In this document: positions 34,446 through 43,144 of the stretch, in pieces
Numbering within the stretch: position 1 is the first letter of the stretch
Layout of the letters: every line of letters begins with the position of its first letter
Assembly: GCF_009688945.1 (NCBI RefSeq)
Contig: NZ_AP021874.1
Location: 4,526,001 to 4,590,000 of the forward strand
Reading direction: 5' to 3'
From: Desulfosarcina alkanivorans
GTDB taxonomy: Bacteria > Desulfobacterota > Desulfobacteria > Desulfobacterales > Desulfosarcinaceae
Length of the DNA: 64,000 nt
The notes under the pieces: generated by a model
The model's database searches: none
Told to the model about the DNA's origin: nothing
Seen by the model: the letters and a program-made list of their open reading frames with translations, nothing else
Made by a program: the position numbers and the translations under genes

Positions 34446-34774
34446 GCAAAACCCGTGCATTCCTTGCCCCCCTCCTTCAACATTGCCGTGGTCACGTGCA
34501 TCGCGGAAACCGCTATGGTTGGTTTAATCACCGGCCCAACGGTGGACTCACCTGATGCTCGTAGCCTGATTCAGGATCTTTTTATGACCGTAGCCGACAT
34601 ATTACCAGATCCTGAAGCGGATAATCCGCCCCCACCCTGCCGAGGGTGTCAGACACTCTTCCCAGAGATACAGTGTCCTGAATTTTCCAGCTTTTTTACA
34701 TCTTGCATCAGGGCTTGATCGGCAATGGTATTGTTAAGGGATTTTGATATTATTACATCCGATGGATATAACTT
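34446..34774. other. transition into AT-rich insert, no gene recognised
   Basis: An 87-codon forward frame (34,455-34,718) has no ribosome binding site and no recognisable domain. Base composition drops sharply after about 34,720. The segment probably contains the left edge of the insert that separates DUF362 copy 2 from ssb copy 2. Confidence 0.45.
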
Positions 34775-35443
34775 CTATAAACACTTATTCGCTGAGAGGG
34801 GATTTTCACTGACCACTTGCCGGCATTGACAAAGACCAACCTTAATCGCGGCTTCATCGCCTAACTTAAAATTGTCCAACTGCACCCGGCATCGGTTTGC
34901 CCTATACTGGATGTCTTTCAATTTGGCATCAATATCCGATTGCTTGCCATGCGCTTGTATGCATTCATCTATATCTTCGAACAGCAGATGATTTTCTTTT
35001 TTGATTCTCGCTATTGAATTGGAAAGCGAGTTCATCATTGCATTAATTTGTTTGGCTTCATTCTTTAAAAAATCGCCCTTTCTTAAATAAATCGTACGGG
35101 AAAAATCACTTTCAGATATTCTCGCAATGGTATGGCCAATGTTGACCAAAGGCCCGCAGAATTTATGAGTAAAGATTACAAAATGAAAAAACGATATGAC
35201 CGCAATAAAAATGCTGGTTATGGACAACCTTCCCAGCAAAACGCTGAACGTTTTAGCGGAAAAATGATTAGCCCATATATCGCCTGTTGCAAAAATATCA
35301 TAGTAATAAGGAGATAATACGGTTGCAATGATTGCAACAAATACAAACAGAAGATATGCTAAATGGGCAATGATCATGGGCCGCTGCAAATCTTTAGAGA
35401 TAAATAGATTCCTGAGTTTTCTACGATTGGCTTTTGACTCCAT
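34775..35443 (-). CDS. membrane protein with HAMP-like region
   Basis: The start at 35443 (MESKANRRKLRNLFIS) has a weak TGGAG site. Two membrane segments (about 25-45 and 65-95) are followed by a HAMP-like stretch (GPLVNIGHTIARISESDFS ... NEAKQINAMMNSLSNSIARIKK) and a short helical tail with a Cys cluster (GLCQCRQ). No kinase, cyclase or chemotaxis output domain follows, and the protein has about 222 residues. Coding sequence is AT-rich, unlike the surrounding genes, which suggests horizontal origin. It runs in the same direction as the pseudopilin-like gene upstream. Confidence 0.6.
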   Translation of the reverse strand: MESKANRRKLRNLFISKDLQRPMIIAHLAYLLFVFVAIIATVLSPYYYDIFATGDIWANHFSAKTFSVLLGRLSITSIFIAVISFFHFVIFTHKFCGPLVNIGHTIARISESDFSRTIYLRKGDFLKNEAKQINAMMNSLSNSIARIKKENHLLFEDIDECIQAHGKQSDIDAKLKDIQYRANRCRVQLDNFKLGDEAAIKVGLCQCRQVVSENPLSANKCL

Positions 35444-35624
35444 TTTCAATACTCCAGTGACATTCAGACAAGCAGCAAAGTTATGGTGCCGGATTTGTTT
35501 ATAGAAATATTCGCTGCAAAATATTTCTGTATCCGAAATCATATCGATCAGGAAAAAACGAAAGAAACCTTCATGCGAACTGACTGGTGAACACAGCGTC
35601 ATTCATTTTAATACGACGATAATC

Positions 35625-36122
35625 TTAATAGTTGCATACCAATCCCATAAAACCGCCGTTGTTGGCGCGTATAATATCGTCCTGGCTTATTTTTGCCTTC
35701 AGAGGGGCCGTACTCTTTCCATCTCTCCCCGCACTGTATAGATCGAAGTCCGTATTTATCGGATGCTGTGATTGATCTTTTCTGAGTTGGCCTTTACCGT
35801 CTTTGACATCATCACTGTTAAATATTTTCTGGTATTTATAGGGCCTGCCCCAAGGATCTGTAATCTTGCCCAATCCAATGGCGCTGAGGTCCTCAGGCAA
35901 TTCACCGTTCTTTGCGACAAGGCTTACAATTTTGTTTTCGATGATTTTCATCTCTGTTATCGCCACTTCAATTCGGGCTTCTTTTTTGTATTTTATAAAA
36001 ATAAGTATTGCAAAGGAGACCAAAACACCAATGATAACGATTGCAATCATCACATTGATCAAAGTTATTTCAGAATTTATGGCCTTCAGGTCTGTATTCA
36101 ATTTAACAACATCCGGTCGCAC
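35625..36122 (-). CDS. type II secretion GspG-like pseudopilin with degenerate leader
   Basis: The C-terminal half matches major pseudopilin GspG: ITDPWGRPYKYQ and TDFDLYSAGRDGKS, the latter forming the calcium-binding loop. The hydrophobic N-terminal helix (ITLINVMIAIVIIGVLVSF) is present. However, the prepilin peptidase motif G-FTLIE is altered to E-ITLIN, losing Gly-1 and Glu5. The start codon is GTG with no good ribosome site. No other gsp genes are nearby, so it is an orphan and may not be processed. Confidence 0.65.
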   Translation of the reverse strand: MRPDVVKLNTDLKAINSEITLINVMIAIVIIGVLVSFAILIFIKYKKEARIEVAITEMKIIENKIVSLVAKNGELPEDLSAIGLGKITDPWGRPYKYQKIFNSDDVKDGKGQLRKDQSQHPINTDFDLYSAGRDGKSTAPLKAKISQDDIIRANNGGFMGLVCNY

Positions 36123-36400
36123 ATGATTATAGGTCCGTCGTAATGATTTGAATGCATAAAGAATGCATCAATTTATTTATTGGCGCATGGGAATAATACT
36201 TTAGGTCTGGCAGGGGGTTTCACGGAAAATTTATCATCCGGAAGTCACCAGCAATCCGAATCATGGTGATATTTCTTTTAATTCAGCGGACATTGCGTAC
36301 TGATGGATAAAAAGCGCATTTGGTGGCAGGCTTCCAGGTATGTGCTGGCGCTGTTCGGGAGAAGCGTAACCGGCGAAGCGGTGTCCAGACGGTTGAACAT
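36123..36400. other. AT-rich intergenic sequence, no gene recognised
   Basis: Nothing codes convincingly here. It is the presumptive upstream region of the pseudopilin gene and the left flank of the IS66 remnant. Confidence 0.45.
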
Positions 36401-36402
36401 CG

Positions 36403-36700
36403 ATTGATCTCAGATCAGCTTGCCCCCCCAATAACCGTTCCGAACGAGCTTTGCGTTTTGGTGTACTGTGCCGAAAACGCATTCTGGGCACGCAACGTAA
36501 AATGGGAAATCAGTGGGTTGAACGGATCTTGTCGTTAACAGAAACCTGCCGTTTAAATGCCAAACCGACGTGCCCGTTTCCTGAAGAAGGTATTGCTGCT
36601 GATTTTCGAAATTCGACGCCCGACCTGTCCTGGATTCGATTCATACGGGAATATCCCGTGAACGCTGAAAAAATATTCCAAATTTGGCAGCATCGTCTAG
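36403..36700 (+). mobile_element. IS66-family transposase C-terminal remnant
   Basis: The plus strand encodes ACPPNNRSERALRFGVLC, RKRILGTQRKMGNQWVERIL and SLTETCRLNAKPTCPF in one frame. This matches the end of IS66 TnpC, where the Glu of N-N-x-x-ER is the third acidic catalytic residue. The front of the transposase and its helper genes are missing. The remaining 200 bases before ssb copy 2 contain no gene. Confidence 0.7.
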
Positions 36701-36917
36701 ACAGGCTGTTAAAATTTCCTTATAGATGATATATATGAGAGAATTTACACAATGACGAACACTTGAGTCGCCGAGCTGAAAAACTCTGTAATTGGGGCTG
36801 ATGTTAATCTCAATTCAGAAAGAACCTCCTTGACGGCTGAACAGCAATTTTTTTGAATTGGCATGAACTTGGGTCCATTGACACTAATTTTTGTAAAAGA
36901 CAAAAGGAAGGTTACTT

Positions 36918-37409
36918 ATGGCGGGTGGCATCAATAAAGTGATTCTGGTGGGCAATCTGGGACGGGACCCGGAGATCCGGTATACCGCCGATGGCAGGCC
37001 CATCGCCAATTTTTCCATTGCAACCTCGGAAACCTGGACCGATAAAACCAGCGGCGAGCGCCGGGAAAAGACCGAGTGGCACCGGATCGTCGTTTTCGGC
37101 AAGCTGGCGGAAATCTGCGGTCAATATCTGTCCAAGGGGCGGCAGGTCTACATCGAAGGCAAACTGCAGACCCGCAAGTGGCAGGGTCAGGATGGGCAGG
37201 ACAAATATACCACGGAGGTCGTGATTGATGGCTTCAGCGGTACCATGCAGATGCTCGGCTCCCGGGAGGGCGGCGGCGGTGGCGGCGGCTATCAGGGCCA
37301 GGGCGCTTCCCAACCCGCTTCCGGCGGGGGCAGTTATGGCGGTGGGCAGGACCAGGGCTACCCCCAGCAGCCCTACCAGAATGACAAGGAGGATGATATT
37401 CCGTTTTAG
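36918..37409 (+). CDS. ssb: single-stranded DNA-binding protein, copy 2 (intact)
   Basis: The 163-residue protein has the OB-fold sequence (GINKVILVGNLGRDPEIRYT, REKTEWHRIVVFGKLAEICGQYL, KGRQVYIEGKLQTRKW). A flexible Gly/Gln-rich tail and the conserved acidic tip DDIPF, which recruits replication and repair partners, follow. It coats single-stranded DNA as a tetramer. The start ATGGCGGGTGG follows AAAGGAAGG. Because copy 1 is frameshifted, this appears to be the working gene of the pair. Confidence 0.95.
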   Translation: MAGGINKVILVGNLGRDPEIRYTADGRPIANFSIATSETWTDKTSGERREKTEWHRIVVFGKLAEICGQYLSKGRQVYIEGKLQTRKWQGQDGQDKYTTEVVIDGFSGTMQMLGSREGGGGGGGYQGQGASQPASGGGSYGGGQDQGYPQQPYQNDKEDDIPF

Positions 37410-37435
37410 CGACGATGCTGACCGTTTGAAAACCG

Positions 37436-37476
37436 GAAAAGGGGGTTACCGCCACGATGGCGGCGCCCCCCTTTTC
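37436..37476. terminator. terminator after ssb copy 2
   Basis: GAAAAGGGGG (37436-37445) pairs with CCCCCTTTTC (37467-37476), with a nested CCGCC/GGCGG stem and a T-run. The A and T tracts on both arms suit termination in both directions between ssb and the convergent hcp remnant. Confidence 0.8.
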
Positions 37477-37497
37477 AATTGGCCGATCCGGCGTCGA

Positions 37498-37727
37498 TCA
37501 TCCCAGGATCGCCTTCAGATCCTCATCGCCCTTCCGATGGGCGTGATGTCGAAAGTCTTCACCAGGGTGTCCGGCACATTGGGCGTGATGAAGGCCGGCG
37601 GGGTCGGCCCCAGGCGGAGACCCTTGATATCGAGGTGCAGCAGTGCCCGCGGCACGCATCCGCCTTTTGCTCATACCAGGAAATGATCAGCGACAGGGGC
37701 CGTTCGTTGACGCCAATGCTGATTACT
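37498..37727 (-). pseudogene. hcp: hybrid cluster protein (hcp) C-terminal remnant
   Basis: Three minus-strand frames together spell the end of hybrid cluster protein: GVNERPLSLIISWYEQKA, then ALLHLDIKGLRLGPTPPAFITPN and VPDTLVKTFDITPIG, then DEDLKAILG-stop at 37,498. At least two frameshifts and loss of everything upstream of about 37,727 make it nonfunctional. Hcp handles nitric oxide/hydroxylamine in anaerobes. Its truncation point coincides with the end of the DMT transporter gene. Confidence 0.75.
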
Positions 37728-38604
37728 CCGCCGCACAATGGATTGGCGGCGGTTTTACCGGCGGGACCCCGATACGGCCCGCACATGCCGTGGTAATGCC
37801 CCGCACGGTCACTGCGGTGAGTACGACGATGCCGCCAATGAAGGCCCACATCCCCGGCGCTTCGCCGGTGGCCAGAAAAACCCAAACGGGATTGATCAGC
37901 GGCTCGATGGCGGGGATCAGGACCGCCTCGAGCGCCCGGACCCGCTTGACGGCATAGGCAAAAACGGCATACCCGGCCCCTAAGGAGAGGACCCCCAGAC
38001 CGGCGAGCCCCAGCCACTCCACCGATGTCGGCGCCTGCCGGAACATGAACGGCAGACACACCCCCGCAGCCATGAAATTGCCTAAAGCGATGGGCCAGGC
38101 GGTGGAACGGTGGCGCGATTTGCGCAGAAAAATCATGGCGCCGGCCCAGAAGATTGATCCCGCCACACCAACCAGGATGCCCAGCCGGCCGTCGGTGGAA
38201 AGATCGTCCATGAAAAACAGGCAGACACCGGCAACGACCAACGATAAAAAATACCAGTCCTGTCGCCGGGTGGGCTCACCGAGCATTCGGGGCGCCAGGA
38301 TGGCCACGTATGCCGATGCCGAATACTGGAGAACGATGGCATTGGCAGCCGTGGAGAGTTTGGTGGCAACCACGAAGCAAATACAGAAAAGGCCCATGCA
38401 GGCAGCGGCGATCAGTGGCTTGATGCCCCAGGAGATCTTGACCTCTTTTCGGCAAAGCAGCATGATGACGCCGCCGGCGATCAGGCTGCGCCACCCGGCA
38501 ATGGCCATGGGGTGAAGGGCCACCAGTTTGATGAGCACGCCGCTGGTGCTCCACAAGATGGCTGCGGCAAGGAGCATCAAAACGGCCTGTCGATTGTCAT
38601 TCAT
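37723..38604 (-). CDS. EamA/DMT-family transporter
   Basis: The 293-residue inner-membrane protein has about ten hydrophobic spans arranged as two EamA repeats; the second begins near LGILVGVAGSIFWAGAM. It starts MNDNRQAVLMLLAAAILWSTSG at 38604; the upstream frame extension to 38763 is unsupported. Family members export or exchange metabolites such as amino acids. It is on the opposite strand from a MocR-type regulator and next to a DUF2917 gene, and may be under that regulator (inference). Its 3' end reads into the hcp remnant. Confidence 0.88.
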   Translation of the reverse strand: MNDNRQAVLMLLAAAILWSTSGVLIKLVALHPMAIAGWRSLIAGGVIMLLCRKEVKISWGIKPLIAAACMGLFCICFVVATKLSTAANAIVLQYSASAYVAILAPRMLGEPTRRQDWYFLSLVVAGVCLFFMDDLSTDGRLGILVGVAGSIFWAGAMIFLRKSRHRSTAWPIALGNFMAAGVCLPFMFRQAPTSVEWLGLAGLGVLSLGAGYAVFAYAVKRVRALEAVLIPAIEPLINPVWVFLATGEAPGMWAFIGGIVVLTAVTVRGITTACAGRIGVPPVKPPPIHCAAE

Positions 38605-38795
38605 GGCAAGGGGTCTTTCCCGGCCTGTGCATTGATGGCGTGGATGCCGGATGCATCGGTGATGGCCTTGTCTTTTCTTCTCATGGTCGATCGCTCCTGC
38701 TTGCCGCTGATGTACGAATGCATGCACCCAACGCCCCGTTCGAATCAACCGACCGCTGCGCACCGCAGGCGATCAGGCGGGCGTTGAAACGGCGC

Positions 38796-39140
38796 TCAGC
38801 TGAACACCGTCTGGCTGAACCGACCTTTAAAGGGAACCGGCATCAGGTGTTCTGCGTACCCGAGACGCGCCGGGCGCATGGCCCGCACCATCACCAGCCC
38901 CGGGAGCGTGATGAGGAATGCATCGCCCGCTTCAAGCACGTAATCCCGAATGTCGCATTCCTGGGTCACCCACAGGCTTCCCCGCAGACAAAACAGGGTT
39001 TGCTGCCGACGCCTTCCCTTGATCCGCCAGCCTTGTCCGGCGGCCAGGTCGAACACGGTGTCCGGCGCGCTGAGGTTGGTAAAACTAAATCGTTGTGCGG
39101 TTCGGTTGATGTTTCCGGTATCCATCAGTTGTGGATTCAT
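38796..39140 (-). CDS. DUF2917 domain protein, 114 aa
   Basis: This small cupin-like protein has the DUF2917 pattern: LFCLRGSLWVTQECD...DYVLEAGDAFLITLPG. A good ribosome site (GGGAGGCCGC) precedes the ATG at 39140. DUF2917 has no established biochemical role. It is divergent from the MocR regulator across a region containing the inverted CAGTACAG repeat and is followed by the DMT transporter, which suggests a two-gene operon controlled by that regulator. Confidence 0.8.
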   Translation of the reverse strand: MNPQLMDTGNINRTAQRFSFTNLSAPDTVFDLAAGQGWRIKGRRRQQTLFCLRGSLWVTQECDIRDYVLEAGDAFLITLPGLVMVRAMRPARLGYAEHLMPVPFKGRFSQTVFS

Positions 39141-39333
39141 TGCGGCCTCCCATCCCTGTCGCCGCGGGCGACAGGAGCCATACCACCGGTGTTGTCATCC
39201 GCCGGAAGATCCGGCGCTGCCGGGGATCAGCAATCGGCTGAACCGGGCGTCAGCGGGTAACCATTGCCACCCTGGACCCATCTATACAATTTCCGAAAAA
39301 AGAATAACAGCCACAACAATGATGTTTTGTTAG

Positions 39334-39366
39334 CAGTACAGTTATGATAACCTGTCATCTGTACTG
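39334..39366. promoter_or_regulatory. inverted repeat, probable MocR operator
   Basis: CAGTACAG (39334-39341) and CTGTACTG (39359-39366) are a perfect 8-bp inverted repeat with a 17-bp spacer. A related TGTACCGATACAG follows at 39385-39397. It sits in the 309-bp divergent region, where a GntR/MocR regulator would bind to control itself and the DUF2917-DMT genes. Confidence 0.55.
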
Positions 39367-39449
39367 GTTGATAAACGGCAAAATTGTACCGATACAGTGC
39401 AGATGGAGTCGAAAAAAGGACAGGAAAACAGTCTGCCAGGGACACAATC

Positions 39450-40880
39450 ATGGGCAACCCACCCAAATATCAGCAGGTCGCCGACCGGTTGACCCGTCTG
39501 ATCGAAGACGGGGCTTTCGGCCCCGGAGAAGCGGCACCGTCGGTGCGCAAGTTGAGCCGGCAGTGGACGGTCAGCATTACGACGGTACTGAAAGCCTACT
39601 ACCTGCTGGAGGCGCGGGGCCTGCTGGTTCCCCGGCCACGATCAGGATTTTATGTCAGCAACCACCTGCCCAGCGCGCCGCCAGAACCCGCACTTTCCGA
39701 CCCGGAACCGGATCCTAGCACCGTCGGAATGCGCGAGCTGATCACCCGGATCGTTCTGCACGACACCCTCAACCCGAAACTGACCCAGTTGGGGGCGGCC
39801 CACCCGGCCCAGGAATTGACCGCCACCCGGCATTTGAACCGGATCATGGCCTCTGCTGCCCGTCGCATGGGGGATCGGGCCGGTCTGTATATGGCCCCGC
39901 CCGGCAACAAGCCCCTGCGGCAGCAGATCGCCCGGCACGCCGTGGACGCCGGCTGCACCCTGGACGCCGATGAAATCGTGATCACATCGGGGTGCGGGGA
40001 AGCGGTGTCCAGCTGTCTGCAGGCCGTCTGCCGTCCCGGCGACACCGTTGCCGTGGAGTCCCCCATCTGCTTCGACGTGTTTCAATACATGGAGAATCTG
40101 GGCCTCAAAGCCCTGGAAATCCCCACCCATCCCCGGGACGGCATCAGCCTTGAGGCCCTGCAATTCGCCCTGGAAAACAATTCCGTACGGGCCTGCCTCG
40201 TCATTTCCAACTTCAACAACCCATTGGGCAGCTGCATTCCGGACGAGAATAAAAAAGCCCTGGTCCGCCTGCTGGCGCGCCACGACATCCCCCTGATCGA
40301 GAATGACATCTTCGGGGATATTCACTATTCGACCAAGCGGCCAAACACCGCCAAGGCCTATGATACCGATGGACGGGTCCTGTGGTGCGCGTCGTTTTCC
40401 AAAACACTGTCCCCGGGCCTCCGGGTCGGCTGGGCCGCACCCGGGCGATACCGGTCGACGGTGGCCTGGCTGAAATACAGCACCAGCCTGGCCTCGGCGA
40501 CCCTGCCCCAGGTGGCGGTGGCCCAATTCATGGCTGAAGGGGGCTACCGCCAGCACTTGCGCCGCATTCGCCGCATCTATCGGGACCGTGTCGCCGCCCT
40601 CAGGCGGGCGGCGATCCGTTTTTTCCCCTTCGACATCCGTGTGACCGACCCGTCCGGCGGCTACCTGCTCTGGATTGAACTGCCTGAAACCATTGACGCG
40701 CTCGTGCTGTATAAACTCGCCCTCAAGGAAGGCATCGCCATCACGCCCGGCCATCTTTTTTCCACCGGCGACCGCTATCGAAATTTCATCCGCCTGAACG
40801 CCGCCAACTGGTCCGACGCGGCAGCCCCGGCCATCCGGCGCCTGGGAAACGTCATCAACACCATCCTCCAGGGGGCATGA
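39450..40880 (+). CDS. MocR-type GntR regulator with aminotransferase domain
   Basis: The 476-residue protein joins an N-terminal GntR winged helix (about 1-70, with PSVRKLSRQWTVSITTVLKAYYLLE) to a class I aminotransferase-like domain (about 110-470) with the PLP-lysine region CASFSKTLSPGLRVGW. Such regulators sense PLP or amino-acid adducts and control vitamin B6 or amino-acid transport genes. The start at 39450 (MGNPPKYQQVADRL) matches the family; the frame extends further upstream without support. It is divergent from the DUF2917/DMT genes, its likely targets. Confidence 0.92.
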   Translation: MGNPPKYQQVADRLTRLIEDGAFGPGEAAPSVRKLSRQWTVSITTVLKAYYLLEARGLLVPRPRSGFYVSNHLPSAPPEPALSDPEPDPSTVGMRELITRIVLHDTLNPKLTQLGAAHPAQELTATRHLNRIMASAARRMGDRAGLYMAPPGNKPLRQQIARHAVDAGCTLDADEIVITSGCGEAVSSCLQAVCRPGDTVAVESPICFDVFQYMENLGLKALEIPTHPRDGISLEALQFALENNSVRACLVISNFNNPLGSCIPDENKKALVRLLARHDIPLIENDIFGDIHYSTKRPNTAKAYDTDGRVLWCASFSKTLSPGLRVGWAAPGRYRSTVAWLKYSTSLASATLPQVAVAQFMAEGGYRQHLRRIRRIYRDRVAALRRAAIRFFPFDIRVTDPSGGYLLWIELPETIDALVLYKLALKEGIAITPGHLFSTGDRYRNFIRLNAANWSDAAAPAIRRLGNVINTILQGA

Positions 40881-41187
40881 ACGGCTGCCCCGCCATGAAG
40901 CCCCTCCCGGCGACCTGAAAGACTTAGCCCTTGCATTCAAAGCGCATCTGTGGGACATTTTCAGTACCAGCCATCAACGCATCCGACCTTCTGCACCTGA
41001 TCGATAGCGACCCGTTCGACTGCACATCGTCCATCTTCTCATCGCCGTTGACCTTTTCAGACCCGTTGAACCGATTCCGCAACGCGCACACCGGTCAGCC
41101 ACACCGCACCTTTCGGAGACGGATGCACCGCCGTGCCTGAAATCGATGGCCGGAACCGATTAACCATCTTACCCAAAGGAGGTCGCC
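40881..41187. other. intergenic, no gene recognised
   Basis: The stretch after the MocR gene holds no supported coding region. An AAAGGAGG ribosome site for the GAF gene lies at its right end. Confidence 0.5.
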
Positions 41188-41817
41188 ATGGAAAAACCGG
41201 TCATCAACTATGAGAGCCTGGTGCGCATCACCCGCTCCATCTCCATGATACGGGATCCGGAGGAAGTCGTCCTGATATCGGTGGAAGGGGTCACCAATGC
41301 ACTGAAGGTAAAAGGGTGCACCCTGTTTTTGTTCGACAAGAAAAGTGACGTGCTCTCCCTGGCCGGCAGCTACGGGCTCAGCCGGGAATACCTGGACAAA
41401 GGGCCGGTCAGCGCCCTTCGGTCGATCTCATCCTCCCTCGAGGGGGGCCATCCGGTCGCCATTTACGACGTCAATGACGATCCGCGGCTTCAATACCCCG
41501 ACGCCGCCCTGAAGGAAGGGATTGCCTCGATTCTGTCGGTGCCGATCATCATCGGTGAGCGCACCATCGGGTGCCTGCGGGTCTATACGGCCGACCCGTG
41601 GGAATTCGGTCACAATGACGTCAATTTCGTCCAGGCGGTGGCCCAGGTGGTCGGCATGGCCCTGGAATTGTGCCGCGTCAACAAAGGATACAAGGAAAGC
41701 ATCGACATTCTCAGGGCCATGCGTGATCCCAGGACGCTGAAATCGACGAAACGGACCCCGTACGAAGGTGTGCCCAAAAGCTTTTCAAAAGAGGAGATGG
41801 CCCAGTCCGGCACCTGA
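41188..41817 (+). CDS. GAF-domain protein
   Basis: The 209-residue soluble protein consists of one GAF domain (about 10-165): LVRITRSISMIRDPEEV, GCTLFLFDKK, SVPIIIGERTIGCLRVY and FVQAVAQVVGMALE. A short basic tail follows. GAF domains bind small ligands or nucleotides. No output domain is attached, so it would have to act through a partner. The start follows AAAGGAGGTCGCC. It is monocistronic and followed by a strong hairpin. Confidence 0.85.
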   Translation: MEKPVINYESLVRITRSISMIRDPEEVVLISVEGVTNALKVKGCTLFLFDKKSDVLSLAGSYGLSREYLDKGPVSALRSISSSLEGGHPVAIYDVNDDPRLQYPDAALKEGIASILSVPIIIGERTIGCLRVYTADPWEFGHNDVNFVQAVAQVVGMALELCRVNKGYKESIDILRAMRDPRTLKSTKRTPYEGVPKSFSKEEMAQSGT

Positions 41818-41885
41818 TCGTTTCCCTTCGACGATATGAGACGCCTCGGCCATGGTTGCGCTCACCGCCCGAAAGGTCCGCCTTG

Positions 41886-41916
41886 CCGCAGAGGACGAAT
41901 CCGTCGTCCTCTGCGG
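41886..41916. terminator. 13-bp perfect hairpin after the GAF gene
   Basis: CCGCAGAGGACGA (41886-41898) pairs perfectly with TCGTCCTCTGCGG (41904-41916) over a 5-nt loop. No T-run follows. The remaining bases up to 42,152 contain no gene. Confidence 0.5.
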
Positions 41917-42152
41917 TCACCCCTGACGCATCCCGTGTGATGCCGCTTCGCGCAATGGTCCGGCGCGAAACCAATGCCTTTCCAACAGGAAACCCCGTCC
42001 CTTGTAACCACCTTTGCCCCCAGGGTTGCCGGCCTTCGGTCATTGACCCGGACGCCACATCCGGGAGATAACAGACGATCAGGGGCAGGGATGAGTCTTC
42101 CCTGCCTGCGAACCGCTCTCCCCCAACCAACCCATATGAACAGGAGGCTGTC

Positions 42153-42899
42153 ATGACCGGCGAACTGGAAGGAAAAACCGCGATCGTCACCGGCGCATCC
42201 CGGGGCATCGGCCGTGCCATCGCCCTCAAGCTGGGCACCATGAACGCAGCGGTCGTCGTCAATTACCTCAACAACGAACCTGCGGCCGGCGAAACCGTGC
42301 GGGCCGTGCAAAAGGCCGGTGGAAAGGCCATTGCCCTAAAAGCCGACATGCGACAGGTCAAAGCCGTGCAGGCGCTGTTCGACCGAACCGGTGCCGAATT
42401 CGGCGGCCTGGACATTCTGGTCAACAATGCCGGCGTCCGCCTGTTCAAACCCATCGCATCAGTGACCGAGGCCGAGTTTGACGATATCTTCGCCGCCAAT
42501 GTCAAAGGGGTCTTCTTTGCCTGCCAGATGGCGGCCAGGCAGATGACCGACGGCGGGCGCATCATCAACATCTCCTCATCGGTGACCCGGGTCCTGATGG
42601 CCGAGTACGGCCCCTACGCCGCCACCAAAGGCGCCGTGGACCAGATCACCCGCGTCCTGGCCAGGGAGCTGGGCCCCAGGGGCATCACGGTCAATGCCAT
42701 ATCCCCGGGTCCGACGGACACGGAGCTGTTCCGAAAAGGGAAAACCCGGGATCAGATCCAGGGATTTGCCCAGGCCACCGCCCTGGGCCGCATCGGCACG
42801 CCGGCAGATATCGCCGATGCCGTGGCCCTGCTGGCGGGGGACGCCGCCGGCTGGATCTCCGGCCAGAACATCTGCGCCAACGGCGGATTCGTGGCCTGA
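42153..42899 (+). CDS. short-chain dehydrogenase/reductase, FabG-like
   Basis: The 248-residue protein has the NAD(P)-binding TGASRGIG motif, the NNAG motif (LVNNAGVRLF), catalytic Ser in NISSSVTRV and Y-x-x-x-K (YAATK), and the PG motif (SPGPTDTELF). The overall form is that of classical SDRs such as 3-oxoacyl-ACP reductase. Its real substrate is not determined. ACAGGAGGCTGTC precedes the ATG. It is a single gene outside any fab cluster. Confidence 0.92.
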   Translation: MTGELEGKTAIVTGASRGIGRAIALKLGTMNAAVVVNYLNNEPAAGETVRAVQKAGGKAIALKADMRQVKAVQALFDRTGAEFGGLDILVNNAGVRLFKPIASVTEAEFDDIFAANVKGVFFACQMAARQMTDGGRIINISSSVTRVLMAEYGPYAATKGAVDQITRVLARELGPRGITVNAISPGPTDTELFRKGKTRDQIQGFAQATALGRIGTPADIADAVALLAGDAAGWISGQNICANGGFVA

Positions 42900-43144
42900 C
42901 GGCCCGTATCCGTTTCCGAGCCGACAGATTAAACGCCGCAGGGTGAGCAGTGGTTGAGAAAACAATGGCGTTCCGGAAATCCTGTATATTGTGTTAATGG
43001 TTGATCCACAACTCAACGGCATGTATAAGAGAGGAGAGAATTCAAAGACCGGATCGATTCAACGGTCTCATTGGGACAGTAAACGCATCGCCCACCAGAA
43101 GGGTGGACCACCCGGCAGCAGGCCGGAGAAACGCTCAGCAACGG

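Noticed and set aside
36261..36538. Short frames on both strands over the IS66 remnant
   Set aside because: Explained by the transposase remnant or lacking any coding signal.
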